In this document: piece by piece, positions 1 to 8,724 of the stretch
How the letters are laid out: every line of letters starts with the position of its first letter
How positions within the stretch are numbered: the first letter of the stretch is position 1
From: Streptomyces musisoli
GTDB lineage: Bacteria; Actinomycetota; Actinomycetes; Streptomycetales; Streptomycetaceae
Direction: 5' to 3'
Assembly: GCF_016741855.1 (NCBI RefSeq)
Contig: NZ_JAERRH010000015.1
Location: 116,640 to 180,639, forward strand
Length of the DNA stretch: 64,000 nucleotides
Program-made: the position numbers and the translations under genes
The notes under the pieces: model-generated
Seen by the model: the letters and a program-made list of their open reading frames with translations, nothing else
The model's database searches: none
What the model was told of the DNA's origin: nothing

Positions 1-2848
1 ATCCGGCGCGCGGGACCACGTAGGCGACGAGCCGCCGGTCACCCGCGACGTCGACCGCCCGCACCACGCACTCTCGCACGTCGTCGCGGTCCAGCAGCGC
101 CGCCTCGATCTCACCCGGCTCGATCCGGTAGCCGCGGATCTTCACCTGCTCGTCCGCCCGGCCCAGGAAGTCCAGCGCGCCCTCCGGCAGCCACCGCACC
201 AGGTCGCCGGTGCGGTACATGACGGCCCCGGGGCGGACGGCGAACGGGTCGGGCAGGAAGCGCTCCGCCGTGAGGTCCGGGCGGCCCAGGTAGCCGCGCG
301 CGACGCCCGTTCCGCCGACGTACAGCTCACCGGTCACGCCGATGGGTACGGGACGCAGCTCCGGGTCCAGCACGTGGAGGGTGGTATTGGTGAGGGCGCG
401 GCCGATCGGTACGCCCGTGGCGTCGTCGGGCAGCCTGTCCACCCGGTGGGTCGTGGAGAACGTGGCGTTCTCGCTGGGGCCGTAGCCGTTGTGGAGGTGG
501 CCGGGCGGGGCGCCACCGCGCAGTACGGCACGGGTGCGGCGGGCGTCCATCACCTCGCCGACGACGAACAGGTGCCGCAGTCCGCCGAAGGCCCGCGGGT
601 CCATGTCGGCCACCCGGTTGAACAGGGTGCCGGTCAGGGAGACGACCGTGGGCCGCAGTTCGCGGAGCGCGGCCAGCACCTCGTCGGGGCCGAGCGGTTC
701 GTCGCCGGGCAGGACGCACACCCGGGCGCCGTTGCACAGCGCCCCCCACACCTCGAAGGCGGTGATGTCGAAGGCCGGGTCGCCGAGGTGCAGCAGTGTG
801 TCGTCGGGGCCGATGTCCACGTAGTCGGTAGCGGTGATCAGCCGGACGACCGCGCGATGGGGTATGCCCACGGCTTTGGGGCGGCCGGTGGAGCCGGAGG
901 TGTGGACCACGGCGGCGAGGCTGTCGGGGTGGCTGCGGGACGGCAGCGGCACCTCGGGCACCCCGTCGGTGTCACCGGGCGCACCGGTGCACCGGGACGG
1001 CAGCGGCACCTCGGGCACCCCGTGGGCGTCACCGGGCGCGCCGGTGGACCGGGACGGCTCGCCCGTGGCCCGTTGCGCGTCGGCCAGCCGGAGGAGGGGC
1101 ACGCCCAGGCCGTCGAGCCACGCCGGTGGGGCGTCCCGGCTCAGCACGGCCGCGATCCGTGCGTCGTCGGCCATGAAGCGGAGGCGTTCCTCGGGGTGGC
1201 CGGGGTCGAGCACAAGAGGGGCGCCGCCGGCGAGGAGGACGCCGAGCATGCCCGCGACGAGGTCGGCGGACCGTTCCAGGTGCAGGGCGACGGGAGAGTC
1301 GGGGGTGACGCCCGCCGCGACGAGCGACCGCGCGAGGCGGGCGGCCCGCAGCCGCAACTCCGCGTAGGTCCAGGTTTCGGTGCGGTCGGTGAGGGCGACG
1401 GCCTGCGGGGTCCGGGTCGCCCAGGTCCTGAAGAGGCCGTCGACGGTGGCCGGTTCGGGCAGGGGGCGGTCGGTGGCGTTCCAGGCGTCGATCCGGGCCC
1501 GGTCCCCGGCCGGCAGCACGGGAACGTCGCCGATGCGGGCGTCGGGGTGCTCGGCGACGGCGCGGAGCAGCGTGTGAAGGACGGCCGTCATACGATCCGC
1601 CGACTCCGGCGGGCACAGGTCGGACGCGAGCCGCAGCCCGACGGCCGGTGCGCCGTTCGTGCCGTCCTCCTCGGCGAAGGTGCACAGCAGGTCGTAGGGG
1701 GTCGGGTCGTCTTCGGGGGCGAGCGGGGTGGTGGTGAGCCCCGGCGCGGTGAAGCCGGTCCCGGGAGGGGGTGCCGTGGTGAACACCGCCTGGCAGAGGG
1801 GGTGCCGGCTCAGGTCGCGCTCGTCGTCGAGGAGGGAGACGAGTCGGCCGAAGGGTACGCCGGCGTGCGCTGCGGCCTCGTCGCGCGTCGCCGCGAGTCG
1901 CCGGACCACCTCCCGGAAGGTGGGACGGCCCATCAGATCGGTGCGCAGGACCAGGAGGTCCTCGTAGGGGCCGAACGCCTGCTGCGCGGCGTGCGGTGGG
2001 CGGCGGTCGACGGGGCAGCCGAACACCACGTCGTAGCGGCCGGTCCAGCGGGCCAGCAGCACGGCGAAGGCCGCCGCCGGCCCGGCCCACGCGGCGACGC
2101 CCTCCTCGCGGGCCAACCGCCGCAGGCGCTCGGCGTGCCCGCTCTCGACACGAAGCCGGCGGCTCGTGCCCCGGTGGCCCTGAACCCGGGGCCGGGGCCG
2201 GTCGAGCGGCAGGTCGAGCGGCTGGAGCCCGTCCAGCTTCCGCCTCCAGTACGCCACAGCGGCGTCCAGGTCCTCCGCGTGCGGGGCGGTCCGGTCCGCG
2301 TACGCGGGCGGGCGCTTCCCCTCCTGCTGCCCGGACTCCGTGTAGCACCGGGCCAGTTCACGTTCCAGGACGGTGAGCGAGGCGCGGTCGGCGATGATGC
2401 GGTGTGCGGTGAGCTGGAGGACGTGCCGTTCCCGGCCGGTGCGCACCAGGGTGGCGCGGAGCAAGGGAGCGGAGCTCAGCTCGAAGGGGTGGGCGCGCTC
2501 GTCGGCCAGGAGGGCGCACAGCTTCGTGTCGGGCACGGCCTGGCCCCTCAGGTCCACCCGGCGCAGGGGGAGGTCGGCCGTGGGGTGAACGGTCCGGATG
2601 GGCCCGTCGCCCCGGTCGGCGACGGAGCTGCGCAGCAGGTCGTGGCGGGACGCGCAGATCCGCAGGGCCAGGGCCAGGCGGCCGGCGTCCAGCGGGCCTT
2701 CTAGGCAGGTGGCGGAGGAGAGGTGGTGGACGGGGTGGCCGGGGGTGAGCTGCTCCAGGTACCACAGTCTTTCCTGGCCGTGGGAGAGCGGCTGCCGGAC
2801 CGCTGGGCCCGAGGCGGCGATCGGTGGTGTTTCCGGGTCGTCGTGCAC
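1..2848 (-). CDS. Non-ribosomal peptide synthetase, condensation-adenylation (3' end outside window)
   Basis: Seen: from GTG at 2848 (GGGAAGG eight bases upstream) an open frame runs off the left edge, about 949 residues. Residues ~15-430 are a condensation domain (core LSHGQERLWYL, then RHDLLR, later HAGVPFGRLVSLL). Residues ~470-945 are an adenylation domain with HTSGSTGRPK near 648, FDITAFE, NGYGPSENAT, YRTGDLVRW, GRADEQVKIRGYRIEP. Odd: the condensation motif HHxxxDG reads HRIIADR (2384-2404), so the catalytic second His is Arg. A 57-bp tandem duplication lies between A2 and A3. By hand alignment to GrsA the pocket reads D235 I236 F239 S278 F299 V301 G322 T330 F331; I cannot assign a substrate. 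Last gene seen in the operon that begins at 7442; it acts with the MbtH-like protein just upstream. No carrier domain is visible yet. Confidence 0.95.
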   Translation of the reverse strand, partial: MHDDPETPPIAASGPAVRQPLSHGQERLWYLEQLTPGHPVHHLSSATCLEGPLDAGRLALALRICASRHDLLRSSVADRGDGPIRTVHPTADLPLRRVDLRGQAVPDTKLCALLADERAHPFELSSAPLLRATLVRTGRERHVLQLTAHRIIADRASLTVLERELARCYTESGQQEGKRPPAYADRTAPHAEDLDAAVAYWRRKLDGLQPLDLPLDRPRPRVQGHRGTSRRLRVESGHAERLRRLAREEGVAAWAGPAAAFAVLLARWTGRYDVVFGCPVDRRPPHAAQQAFGPYEDLLVLRTDLMGRPTFREVVRRLAATRDEAAAHAGVPFGRLVSLLDDERDLSRHPLCQAVFTTAPPPGTGFTAPGLTTTPLAPEDDPTPYDLLCTFAEEDGTNGAPAVGLRLASDLCPPESADRMTAVLHTLLRAVAEHPDARIGDVPVLPAGDRARIDAWNATDRPLPEPATVDGLFRTWATRTPQAVALTDRTETWTYAELRLRAARLARSLVAAGVTPDSPVALHLERSADLVAGMLGVLLAGGAPLVLDPGHPEERLRFMADDARIAAVLSRDAPPAWLDGLGVPLLRLADAQRATGEPSRSTGAPGDAHGVPEVPLPSRCTGAPGDTDGVPEVPLPSRSHPDSLAAVVHTSGSTGRPKAVGIPHRAVVRLITATDYVDIGPDDTLLHLGDPAFDITAFEVWGALCNGARVCVLPGDEPLGPDEVLAALRELRPTVVSLTGTLFNRVADMDPRAFGGLRHLFVVGEVMDARRTRAVLRGGAPPGHLHNGYGPSENATFSTTHRVDRLPDDATGVPIGRALTNTTLHVLDPELRPVPIGVTGELYVGGTGVARGYLGRPDLTAERFLPDPFAVRPGAVMYRTGDLVRWLPEGALDFLGRADEQVKIRGYRIEPGEIEAALLDRDDVRECVVRAVDVAGDRRLVAYVVPRAG
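937..1060. repeat. 57-bp tandem duplication inside the NRPS adenylation domain
   Basis: Two near-identical 57-bp units start at 937 and 994, with ten bases of a third at 1051. The period is a multiple of three, so the reading frame stays open and a 19-residue block (core GVPEVPLPSR) is duplicated. It lies just N-terminal to the A3 P-loop-like motif, in a surface-loop region of adenylation domains. Confidence 0.9.
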
Positions 2849-2884
2849 GGTTGCCTTCCCTGGTTCGCGGTGCGGCGGTGCGGT

Positions 2885-3035
2885 GACGGACCGGGGGTCG
2901 GCCCCGCCCGGTCGGCTGCCTGCGTGGCCGGCTGGCGACGGACCGGGAGTCGGCCGCCCGGTCGGCGTCCCGCGTGGCCGGCTGGCGACGGGCCGGGGGT
3001 CAGCCCGCCCGGTCGGCGTCCTGCGCGGCCGGCCC
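2885..3035. repeat. About 50-bp imperfect direct repeats between NRPS and MbtH genes
   Basis: Three imperfect units start at 2885, 2937 and 2987 with a core GACGGACCGGG-GTCGGCC followed by CCCGGTCGGC and GTGGCCGGCTGGC. They fill the 150-bp gap upstream of the NRPS start and run into the C-terminal tail of the MbtH-like gene, which they appear to have extended. Confidence 0.75.
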
Positions 3036-3260
3036 GCCCGGCCCGCCCGGTCGCAGACGGCTGCGCAGGCTCAACGGGCGCATGTCGGTCCATACGTCCT
3101 TGATGTGCTCCAGACAGTCGCTCTTCGGGCCGCTTGGGCCCGCGTCGGACCAGCCGGCCGGGTTCTCCCGGTCGGCGGGCCAGATGGAGTACTGCTCCTC
3201 GTGGTTGACAACGACCTTGTAGAGCCGGTCGTCATCGTCAGGCGTCCGTGTCATCGTCAT
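3000..3260 (-). CDS. MbtH-like NRPS accessory protein
   Basis: An 86-residue protein with the MbtH signature: NHEEQYSIWP at residues ~19-28, then PAGW, CLEHIKDVWTDMRPLSLR. The family binds NRPS adenylation domains and is often needed for their folding and amino-acid activation. The core domain ends at about residue 67; the Gly/Pro/Ala-rich tail beyond it is encoded by the intergenic repeat and is probably not functional. Its start (ATG at 3260 or 3254) overlaps the end of the MFS gene by about 20 bp in another frame, and the NRPS follows 150 bp downstream, so it very likely serves the adenylation domain of that NRPS. Confidence 0.95.
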   Translation of the reverse strand: MTMTRTPDDDDRLYKVVVNHEEQYSIWPADRENPAGWSDAGPSGPKSDCLEHIKDVWTDMRPLSLRSRLRPGGPGGPAAQDADRAG

Positions 3261-4548
3261 GACTCCCTTCCTTCGCCGTTGGCGGCTCGGTTCGTGGCTG
3301 CGCCGTTCCCGCGGCGGTCCGTTCCGGGTGGCGCAGGCGGATCGGGGTGAGGGCCGCGACGGCGGTCACGGCCATGAAGACGACGGACACGCCGGTCAGC
3401 GGTCCTCGTGCCCCCAGCCGGCCGACCAGTACGGTGAGCAGGGCCGCGCCGAGGGGTGCGAGGCTGCCGTGGATCGTCCAGAACGCGGAGGTGACGCGGC
3501 CGAGCAGGTGGTCCGGCGTCACCTCCTGCCGCAGCGACATGCAGCAGATGCCGGCCAGCGCCATGCCGAACGAGTACAGGAAGATCGTCACCGCCGCGAC
3601 CGGCACCCGGCCGGTGCCGCCGAGTACCAGAACGGAGACGGAGCACAGTGCCATGGAGCCGAGCCAGCAGCGGCCGAACCCCCAGGAGCGGCGCAGCCGC
3701 GCGGTGGCGGCGGCCGCCACGCAGGTACCGACTCCGGCCAGCGCCATGACATAGCCGACCGTCTGCTCGTCCTGTCCCAGCCCGTGCCGCAGGTGGTAGA
3801 TGAACACGTCCGTCATGCCCAGGCTGAGGAAGGTGGTGACGGTCAGCAGCACGGTCAGCGCCCGCAGCACGGGCGACCGCCACAGGAAGGCCGCGCCGGT
3901 GCGGAAGCCGGTGCGCAGATCGTGCGCGGCCGTCGTCCTGCCCGCCGGGACGGCGGCGGCCGGTGCGGTGCGCCGGAGCCGGATGAACGCCAGGCCCAGC
4001 AGTGAGATGCCGAAGCTGGCCGCGTTGATCGCGACGGCGGCCGTGGGCCCGAACAGCCCGGACACCAGACCGGCCAGGGCGGGTCCGGCGATGTAGGCGA
4101 CCGCGTTGGTCGCCTCCAGACGGCCGTTCGCCGCGACGATCTGGTCCTTGTCGACGAGATTGGCCACGGCGGTGACGTACGTGATCTGGAACAGCATCTC
4201 GAAGACCGCGGCCAGGCCCATGACCGCGTACAGCAGCCAGACCTGCGGGCCGAACGCCGTCCAGCAGACCGGGATCACGCCGTAGAGCAGCAGGCGTGCC
4301 GCGTCGCAGAGCATCAGCAGACGCCGCCGGTCGAAGCGGTCGGCCCAGGCGCCCCCCACCAGGCCGGTCAGCAGCGAGGCGGCACCGGCCACGGCGGTGA
4401 GCAGCCCCATCTGCGCCACCGATCCGGTGGTGTGCAGGACCAGCAGCGGCACGGCGACCAGCGAGAAGGCGTTGCCGACTTCGGACAGCGCCTGGACCGC
4501 CCAGAACACGCTGAAATCCCGGTTGGACCAGAGCGAACGCGCGGCCAT
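3238..4548 (-). CDS. MFS exporter (EntS/MFS_3-like)
   Basis: A 436-residue membrane protein with about 12 hydrophobic segments. It starts MAARSLWSNRDFSVFW, typical of the MFS_3 (enterobactin-exporter EntS-like) group, and carries the MFS loop motif GGAWADRFDRRR between TM2 and TM3. These transporters export siderophores, peptides and macrolides. In this operon it most likely exports the peptide product and/or gives self-protection. It begins 27 bp after the oxygenase gene and overlaps the MbtH-like gene at its end, so it is part of one transcript. The substrate cannot be told from sequence. Confidence 0.9.
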   Translation of the reverse strand: MAARSLWSNRDFSVFWAVQALSEVGNAFSLVAVPLLVLHTTGSVAQMGLLTAVAGAASLLTGLVGGAWADRFDRRRLLMLCDAARLLLYGVIPVCWTAFGPQVWLLYAVMGLAAVFEMLFQITYVTAVANLVDKDQIVAANGRLEATNAVAYIAGPALAGLVSGLFGPTAAVAINAASFGISLLGLAFIRLRRTAPAAAVPAGRTTAAHDLRTGFRTGAAFLWRSPVLRALTVLLTVTTFLSLGMTDVFIYHLRHGLGQDEQTVGYVMALAGVGTCVAAAATARLRRSWGFGRCWLGSMALCSVSVLVLGGTGRVPVAAVTIFLYSFGMALAGICCMSLRQEVTPDHLLGRVTSAFWTIHGSLAPLGAALLTVLVGRLGARGPLTGVSVVFMAVTAVAALTPIRLRHPERTAAGTAQPRTEPPTAKEGSHDDDTDA

Positions 4549-4575
4549 GCGAGAGCGGACTTCCCTTCCTGACGC

Positions 4576-5517
4576 TCAACGGTCACCGGTGTGGGGCTCG
4601 GCCATGGCGACCGCGATCCGGCGGGGGCCGGTGAACGGCTCCCTGCCGTGCGCGACCAGCATGTTGTCGATCACCAGGATGTCGTCGGTGCGGTAGTCGA
4701 AGCGGGTCGACGCGCCCCGGTAGCAGGCCCGCAGATGGTCCAGGACGTCGTCCGGAATGGCCGCGCCGTCGCCGTAGTACGTCTGACTCGGCAGGTTCTC
4801 CTCGCCCAGCATCTCCAGCAGCCCCAGTCGTACGTGCTTCGGCAGAGTGGTGGCGTGGAAGACGGTCGCGTGGTTGAACCACACCGGCTCCCCCGTGGCC
4901 GGGTGCCGGTGCACGGCCGCGCGCACCGCGCGGGTGCGCAGCGCGCCGCCGGCCAGCCATTGCGCCGTGATGCCCCGCTCCCGGCAGTACCGCTCGACAT
5001 GCGCGCGGTCGTCGCTGCCGAACGCCTCCTGCCAGGGCAGTCCGACCAGGTCGCCGTAGTTGCGTACCACCATCCAGCCGCGCCTGGTGAACTCCTCGCG
5101 CACCTCGTCGTCGACGGCCGCGAGTACGCGCCGGGTGTCGGCCAGCGGGGTGGCGCCCCGGGTCTGTGGTGGCCGGACGCAGTGGAAGTAGAGCGTGAGC
5201 GGCCAACTCGCCTGGTACGAGTTCTCGTTGTGCAGGAAGATCTCTTCGCCGGGCGGATAGTCGGTGGATGTGTAGACGTTCCCCTTGATGACGCTGCGCG
5301 GTGAGGAACGCTCGGTGTAGGGCAGTGGCTCGCCGGACAGTGCGCGCACGGCGTCCGCGAAGTCGTCCGGGCCACGGACGCCGAAGCCGCGCAGCAGCAG
5401 CGCGCCCCGTTCCCGCAGGGCGGCGCGCAGTGCCTCGCGGTCGGCGTGCAGCCGGGCGGCGGGTGGGCCGCCGTCTCCCTCCACCACGACCGGCAGTACC
5501 GGTGTTCCACCGGTCAT
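4576..5517 (-). CDS. Fe(II)/2-oxoglutarate-dependent oxygenase, TauD/SyrP-like
   Basis: A 313-residue TauD/TfdA-family protein. Seen: iron-binding H96-N-E98 (HNENSYQ) and distal H290 in NMLVAHGREPFTGPRR, whose following Arg fits 2-oxoglutarate binding. The Glu in place of Asp in the HxD triad is usual for the SyrP group of NRPS-associated hydroxylases. Family role: hydroxylation of a free or carrier-bound amino acid, most often at the beta carbon, using O2 and 2-oxoglutarate. Its ATG overlaps the stop of the radical SAM gene (ATGA), so the two are translationally coupled. Inferred: it tailors the amino acid used by the NRPS. Confidence 0.9.
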   Translation of the reverse strand: MTGGTPVLPVVVEGDGGPPAARLHADREALRAALRERGALLLRGFGVRGPDDFADAVRALSGEPLPYTERSSPRSVIKGNVYTSTDYPPGEEIFLHNENSYQASWPLTLYFHCVRPPQTRGATPLADTRRVLAAVDDEVREEFTRRGWMVVRNYGDLVGLPWQEAFGSDDRAHVERYCRERGITAQWLAGGALRTRAVRAAVHRHPATGEPVWFNHATVFHATTLPKHVRLGLLEMLGEENLPSQTYYGDGAAIPDDVLDHLRACYRGASTRFDYRTDDILVIDNMLVAHGREPFTGPRRIAVAMAEPHTGDR

Positions 5518-7442
5518 CGCGACGCCTCCGACAGCAGTGGCAGCAGGCGCCTGGCACCGGACTCGGCGGACCCCTCGTCGGGCGGCTCCTCGGATCCGTC
5601 GTCCGCCTCGGTCAATACCAGGCTCAGCACGCGGCCGTTCTCCGTGAAGAGGAAGCGTTGCTCGGCGAGTCCGGCGAGGCGTTCCCGCAGGTCGTCGGGT
5701 CCCTCCGGCCAGTCTCGGGCCAGCTGCCCGGGCTTGGCCGGCGACGACAGCCGGCGCAGCAGCCGGGCGGTCGCCGGGTCGACCGGATGCACCCGAAGGA
5801 CACCGGAGCGGGAGTCCCGGACGACGAACCCGCCGTCGTCGTCGGTCAGCAGGCGCAGTTCCGCTCCCGACTCACCGTCCCAGGCGGCACGCCACTCGGC
5901 CACCAGCCGGCTCAACTGGTCGTGCCACTCGACCGCGTCGAGCATGTACGCCGCGAGGTTCTGGTCTGCGAAGAAGTAGGCGAGGTCGGCCAGTGCCGCC
6001 TCGTCGAAGGGATAGGTGAGCGCGTAGTAGTCCACCGGCTCGAGCGAGAGCCCGTACTCCTCGCTCCGCTTGAAGTAGGGGCTGAAGCGGTCGAAGCGGA
6101 CCATGTACACACCGTGCGGTGGTATCAGATGGACGAAGTCCCGTAGCTCGTCGACGTACTTGCGGTAGACCGCGGGATCCTCACCGGGAAAGCCGATCAG
6201 CAGGTTCCACTCCGGCCTGATGCCGAACTCCGCGCAGTTCTTGAGGAACTGGAGGTTCTGGAAGGCGGTGGTTCCCTTGCCCATGAGCTTCAGCGTGGAC
6301 GACGCCAGCGCTTCGATGCCGGGCTGTACGACGGTGACGCCGGCGTCCGTCATGGCCCGCAGGTCCTGACGGCTCAGGGGGAGCTTCACCTCGTAGAAGA
6401 TCTCGGTGCCCGGTGGCGGGTCGAGCCGTGGGAACACCTCGCGCGGGTAATTGCGCGGCATGACGTTGTCGGTGCAGAAGAAGGACGTGTACTGCGGGGC
6501 GAAATCGAAAAGCCACTTGAACTGCTCGACAGCCAGGTCGGGCGCCATGGCACGAAAGGCCATGCTCTCGCCGTTCAGTCCGCAGAACGTGCAGTGCGAA
6601 CGCTGCCCCCACCAGCACCCGCGGGACGTCTCGAAGAAGAGAATCGGTTCGCTGGTCCCGGTGCGGCGCAGCTCCGCATGGTCGTCGAGTGCGCCGAAAA
6701 AGCCGCCGTAGTCGGGCAGGAAGAAGTCGTCGATGTGCCGTTCCGCGCCGATGGCCGCGCGAAACCGGGGATTTCGGCAATTCCGGCTGGAGAGGATGCC
6801 GGGAATCGTGTCGGCCCGTTCCGGGTCGCCGTCCAGCACGCACCGCACGAATTCCCCGAAGGTGTTCAACGCGGGGCCGGAGAAGACGAAGTCGACCGCC
6901 GGGACGTGCTCGGCGACCACCGCGCCCATGGGCGCCTCGCAGTTGGCGCCGCCCAGCACGACGAGGGTGCGCGGGCTGCGCTCCTTGATCAGCCGGGCCA
7001 GGGCCATGCTCGGCACATGCTGGGCGAACATGGAGCTGAACCCCACGACGTCGGCCTCGTCGAGCCGGTACCGGTCGATCAGTTCCTCGCAGAACGACAG
7101 CAGTCCGTCGCGGGCCTTGAGGATCCGCGCCCGGAAGTCCTCCCAGCGGGCGCCCCGGTAGTACCTCTGGAAGTACTCCGCGGCGGTGTCGGGCGCACCG
7201 GGAAAGGCGATGTGCCGGAACAGCCAGTCCCCGATGCCGGTGTCGACGTGGTCGTGGCTCACCGACAGGGACTCGTAGAGACGTGTCCCGAAGAACTCGG
7301 CCATGTCCTGGTTGAGATAGCACACGCGCGCTCGCGCCCGGCCGTCGAATTCCCGCTTGACGAGAGTCGACAACTGCCCCAAGGCAAAGGATGGGCGATT
7401 CCAGTCGGCAAAAGGCATGTTGATCAGAGCGATCTGCAACAA
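5514..7442 (-). CDS. B12-binding radical SAM enzyme, RiPP-maturation (rSAM_ocin-type) family
   Basis: 642 residues. Residues ~1-200 form a cobalamin-binding-like domain (LINMPFADWNRPS; later VVLGGANCEAPMG). The radical SAM core has SRGCWWGQRSHCTFCGLNGE with Cys276, Cys284 and Cys287, i.e. CX7CX2C. This matches the ribosomal-peptide-maturation radical SAM protein 1 group (TIGR03975-like), whose members C-methylate unactivated carbons. The last ~100 residues look like the small winged-helix or PqqD-like tail seen in that group. Start: TTG at 7442 with GGAGG six bases upstream. First gene of the operon and coupled to the oxygenase. Odd: the family normally acts on ribosomal peptides, but no precursor peptide is evident here and an NRPS follows. 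Substrate unknown. Confidence 0.9.
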   Translation of the reverse strand: MLQIALINMPFADWNRPSFALGQLSTLVKREFDGRARARVCYLNQDMAEFFGTRLYESLSVSHDHVDTGIGDWLFRHIAFPGAPDTAAEYFQRYYRGARWEDFRARILKARDGLLSFCEELIDRYRLDEADVVGFSSMFAQHVPSMALARLIKERSPRTLVVLGGANCEAPMGAVVAEHVPAVDFVFSGPALNTFGEFVRCVLDGDPERADTIPGILSSRNCRNPRFRAAIGAERHIDDFFLPDYGGFFGALDDHAELRRTGTSEPILFFETSRGCWWGQRSHCTFCGLNGESMAFRAMAPDLAVEQFKWLFDFAPQYTSFFCTDNVMPRNYPREVFPRLDPPPGTEIFYEVKLPLSRQDLRAMTDAGVTVVQPGIEALASSTLKLMGKGTTAFQNLQFLKNCAEFGIRPEWNLLIGFPGEDPAVYRKYVDELRDFVHLIPPHGVYMVRFDRFSPYFKRSEEYGLSLEPVDYYALTYPFDEAALADLAYFFADQNLAAYMLDAVEWHDQLSRLVAEWRAAWDGESGAELRLLTDDDGGFVVRDSRSGVLRVHPVDPATARLLRRLSSPAKPGQLARDWPEGPDDLRERLAGLAEQRFLFTENGRVLSLVLTEADDGSEEPPDEGSAESGARRLLPLLSEASR

Positions 7443-7803
7443 CAGAGACCTCCGTGGCGATTGCTCCGAAGTCTAGGTTGCCCTTTGATCCGTCCACAGG
7501 GGAGTTTCAGGCCAACGGGAAAAAATGTCATGTGCATCTGCCGGCCACTGCCGGCCTCCCGCTTCGGCCGGGTGCGTACGCGCTGGTCCACGGGGCCGTC
7601 GGAGGAAATTCCGATCTTGGCCGGGAACGGCCGGCATCCTCCGTTCCGTCGCCGGCAAGTGCACAGTCCCGGCCATCGGCATCGGGCGAACGGTGCCGTT
7701 CCCCCGCAGCCGTGCGGAGGTCACTGGACGGGTGGCGCGCCCACTGCGACGCCTCGCCGGGGGCGGACCTTGCACCCCTGCGATCAGCGCGTCCGGGCAC
7801 CGC
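7443..7803. other. Upstream region of the rSAM-NRPS operon
   Basis: About 360 bp with no convincing gene. It should hold the promoter of the operon starting at 7442. A GCCGGC-cact-GCCGGC hairpin at 7540-7555, followed on the minus strand by six T (7525-7520), could end the LysR transcript. A partly palindromic ATGTCATGTGCAT sits at 7526-7538. I searched both strands for a short precursor peptide with a start and ribosome site and found none I can support. Confidence 0.4.
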
Positions 7804-8709
7804 TCAGTGATCGCTGGAGGACGGCTTGGCCGAGGCGTGCAGCAGGAGGTCGCGCAGGGCCGTGGCGGTGTCCGACGGCTCGACGGGGGTGAGGACGACC
7901 TGGTCCACGGTGGTCGAGGGGCCGGTGAGGGGGATGACGCGCAGGCCCGGCGGCTGGTGGTCGAGTGCGGATCCCACGGTGATGCCGATGCCCGTTCCCG
8001 CGGCGACATGGGCGGCGATGGCGTGCACGCTGTCGGCGGTTCTGATGATGCGCAGGTCTGCCCCGCCGATCCGGAAGGCGGACAGGAGGCGGTCGCAGAG
8101 ACCGCTGTTGATCTGGTGCGGCCAGGTGAGCAGGCCGGTGGTGGACAGTTCCGCCGCACTCAGCTCCGCGTGCCCGGCGAGGGGGTGGGCCGCGGGTACG
8201 AGTGCCATGAACCTCTCGGTGGACAGCACCCTCGCGGTGACGCCGGTGATGCCGCCCGTCGCCCAGCCGATGCCCAGCCCGATCGCCTCCGCCCGCAGGG
8301 CGGTGAGCTGGGCCGTGGTCGGCATGGCCTCCGGCTCGATCGTCACATCGGGGAAACGGTCGCGCAGTTGCGGCAGGCAGCGCAACAGCAGCTGGTGGCC
8401 GGTGTATTCGGCGTGGGCGACGACGAGGGTCGTGCGGGTCCGGTCGCCGGCGGCCAGGGAGCGGCCGCGCTGCTGGAAGCGGCGCAGCTGGGCCAGGGCG
8501 GCGTGGGCGTCGGGCAGCAGCTCCGCGCCGAGATCGGTCAGTGACACCCGGCGGCTGGTGCGGTGGAACAACCGCCCGCCCAGGGTGTTCTCCAGCCGCC
8601 TGACGGCGTCGCTGACGGTGGGCTGCCCCCGGTGCAGGCGCTCGGCGGCGCGGCCGAAGTGGAGTTCTTCCGCGACGGCGACGAATGCTTCCAGTTCGAT
8701 TCTGTCCAC
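7804..8709 (-). CDS. LysR-family transcriptional regulator
   Basis: A 301-residue LTTR. The N-terminal ~60 residues form the winged helix-turn-helix (AFVAVAEELHFGRAAERL, then QPTVSDAVRRLE), followed by the periplasmic-binding-protein-like effector domain. It is divergent from the flavodoxin-fold gene at 8844, with a perfect palindrome between them, which is the usual LysR arrangement; that gene is its likely target. It could also act on the neighbouring biosynthetic operon, but nothing in the sequence shows this. Confidence 0.93.
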   Translation of the reverse strand: MDRIELEAFVAVAEELHFGRAAERLHRGQPTVSDAVRRLENTLGGRLFHRTSRRVSLTDLGAELLPDAHAALAQLRRFQQRGRSLAAGDRTRTTLVVAHAEYTGHQLLLRCLPQLRDRFPDVTIEPEAMPTTAQLTALRAEAIGLGIGWATGGITGVTARVLSTERFMALVPAAHPLAGHAELSAAELSTTGLLTWPHQINSGLCDRLLSAFRIGGADLRIIRTADSVHAIAAHVAAGTGIGITVGSALDHQPPGLRVIPLTGPSTTVDQVVLTPVEPSDTATALRDLLLHASAKPSSSDH

Positions 8710-8724
8710 GGAAGCAGGCTAACC

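Noticed and set aside
374..2704. Long plus-strand open frame of 776 codons opposite the NRPS
   Set aside because: It is the antisense shadow of the NRPS gene; the minus-strand frame shows all C and A domain motifs, and the plus frame has none.
7454..7810. 118-codon plus-strand frame beside the rSAM gene as a RiPP precursor
   Set aside because: Opposite strand to the operon, no good ribosome site, no leader-like or core-like repeats, and poor codon bias.
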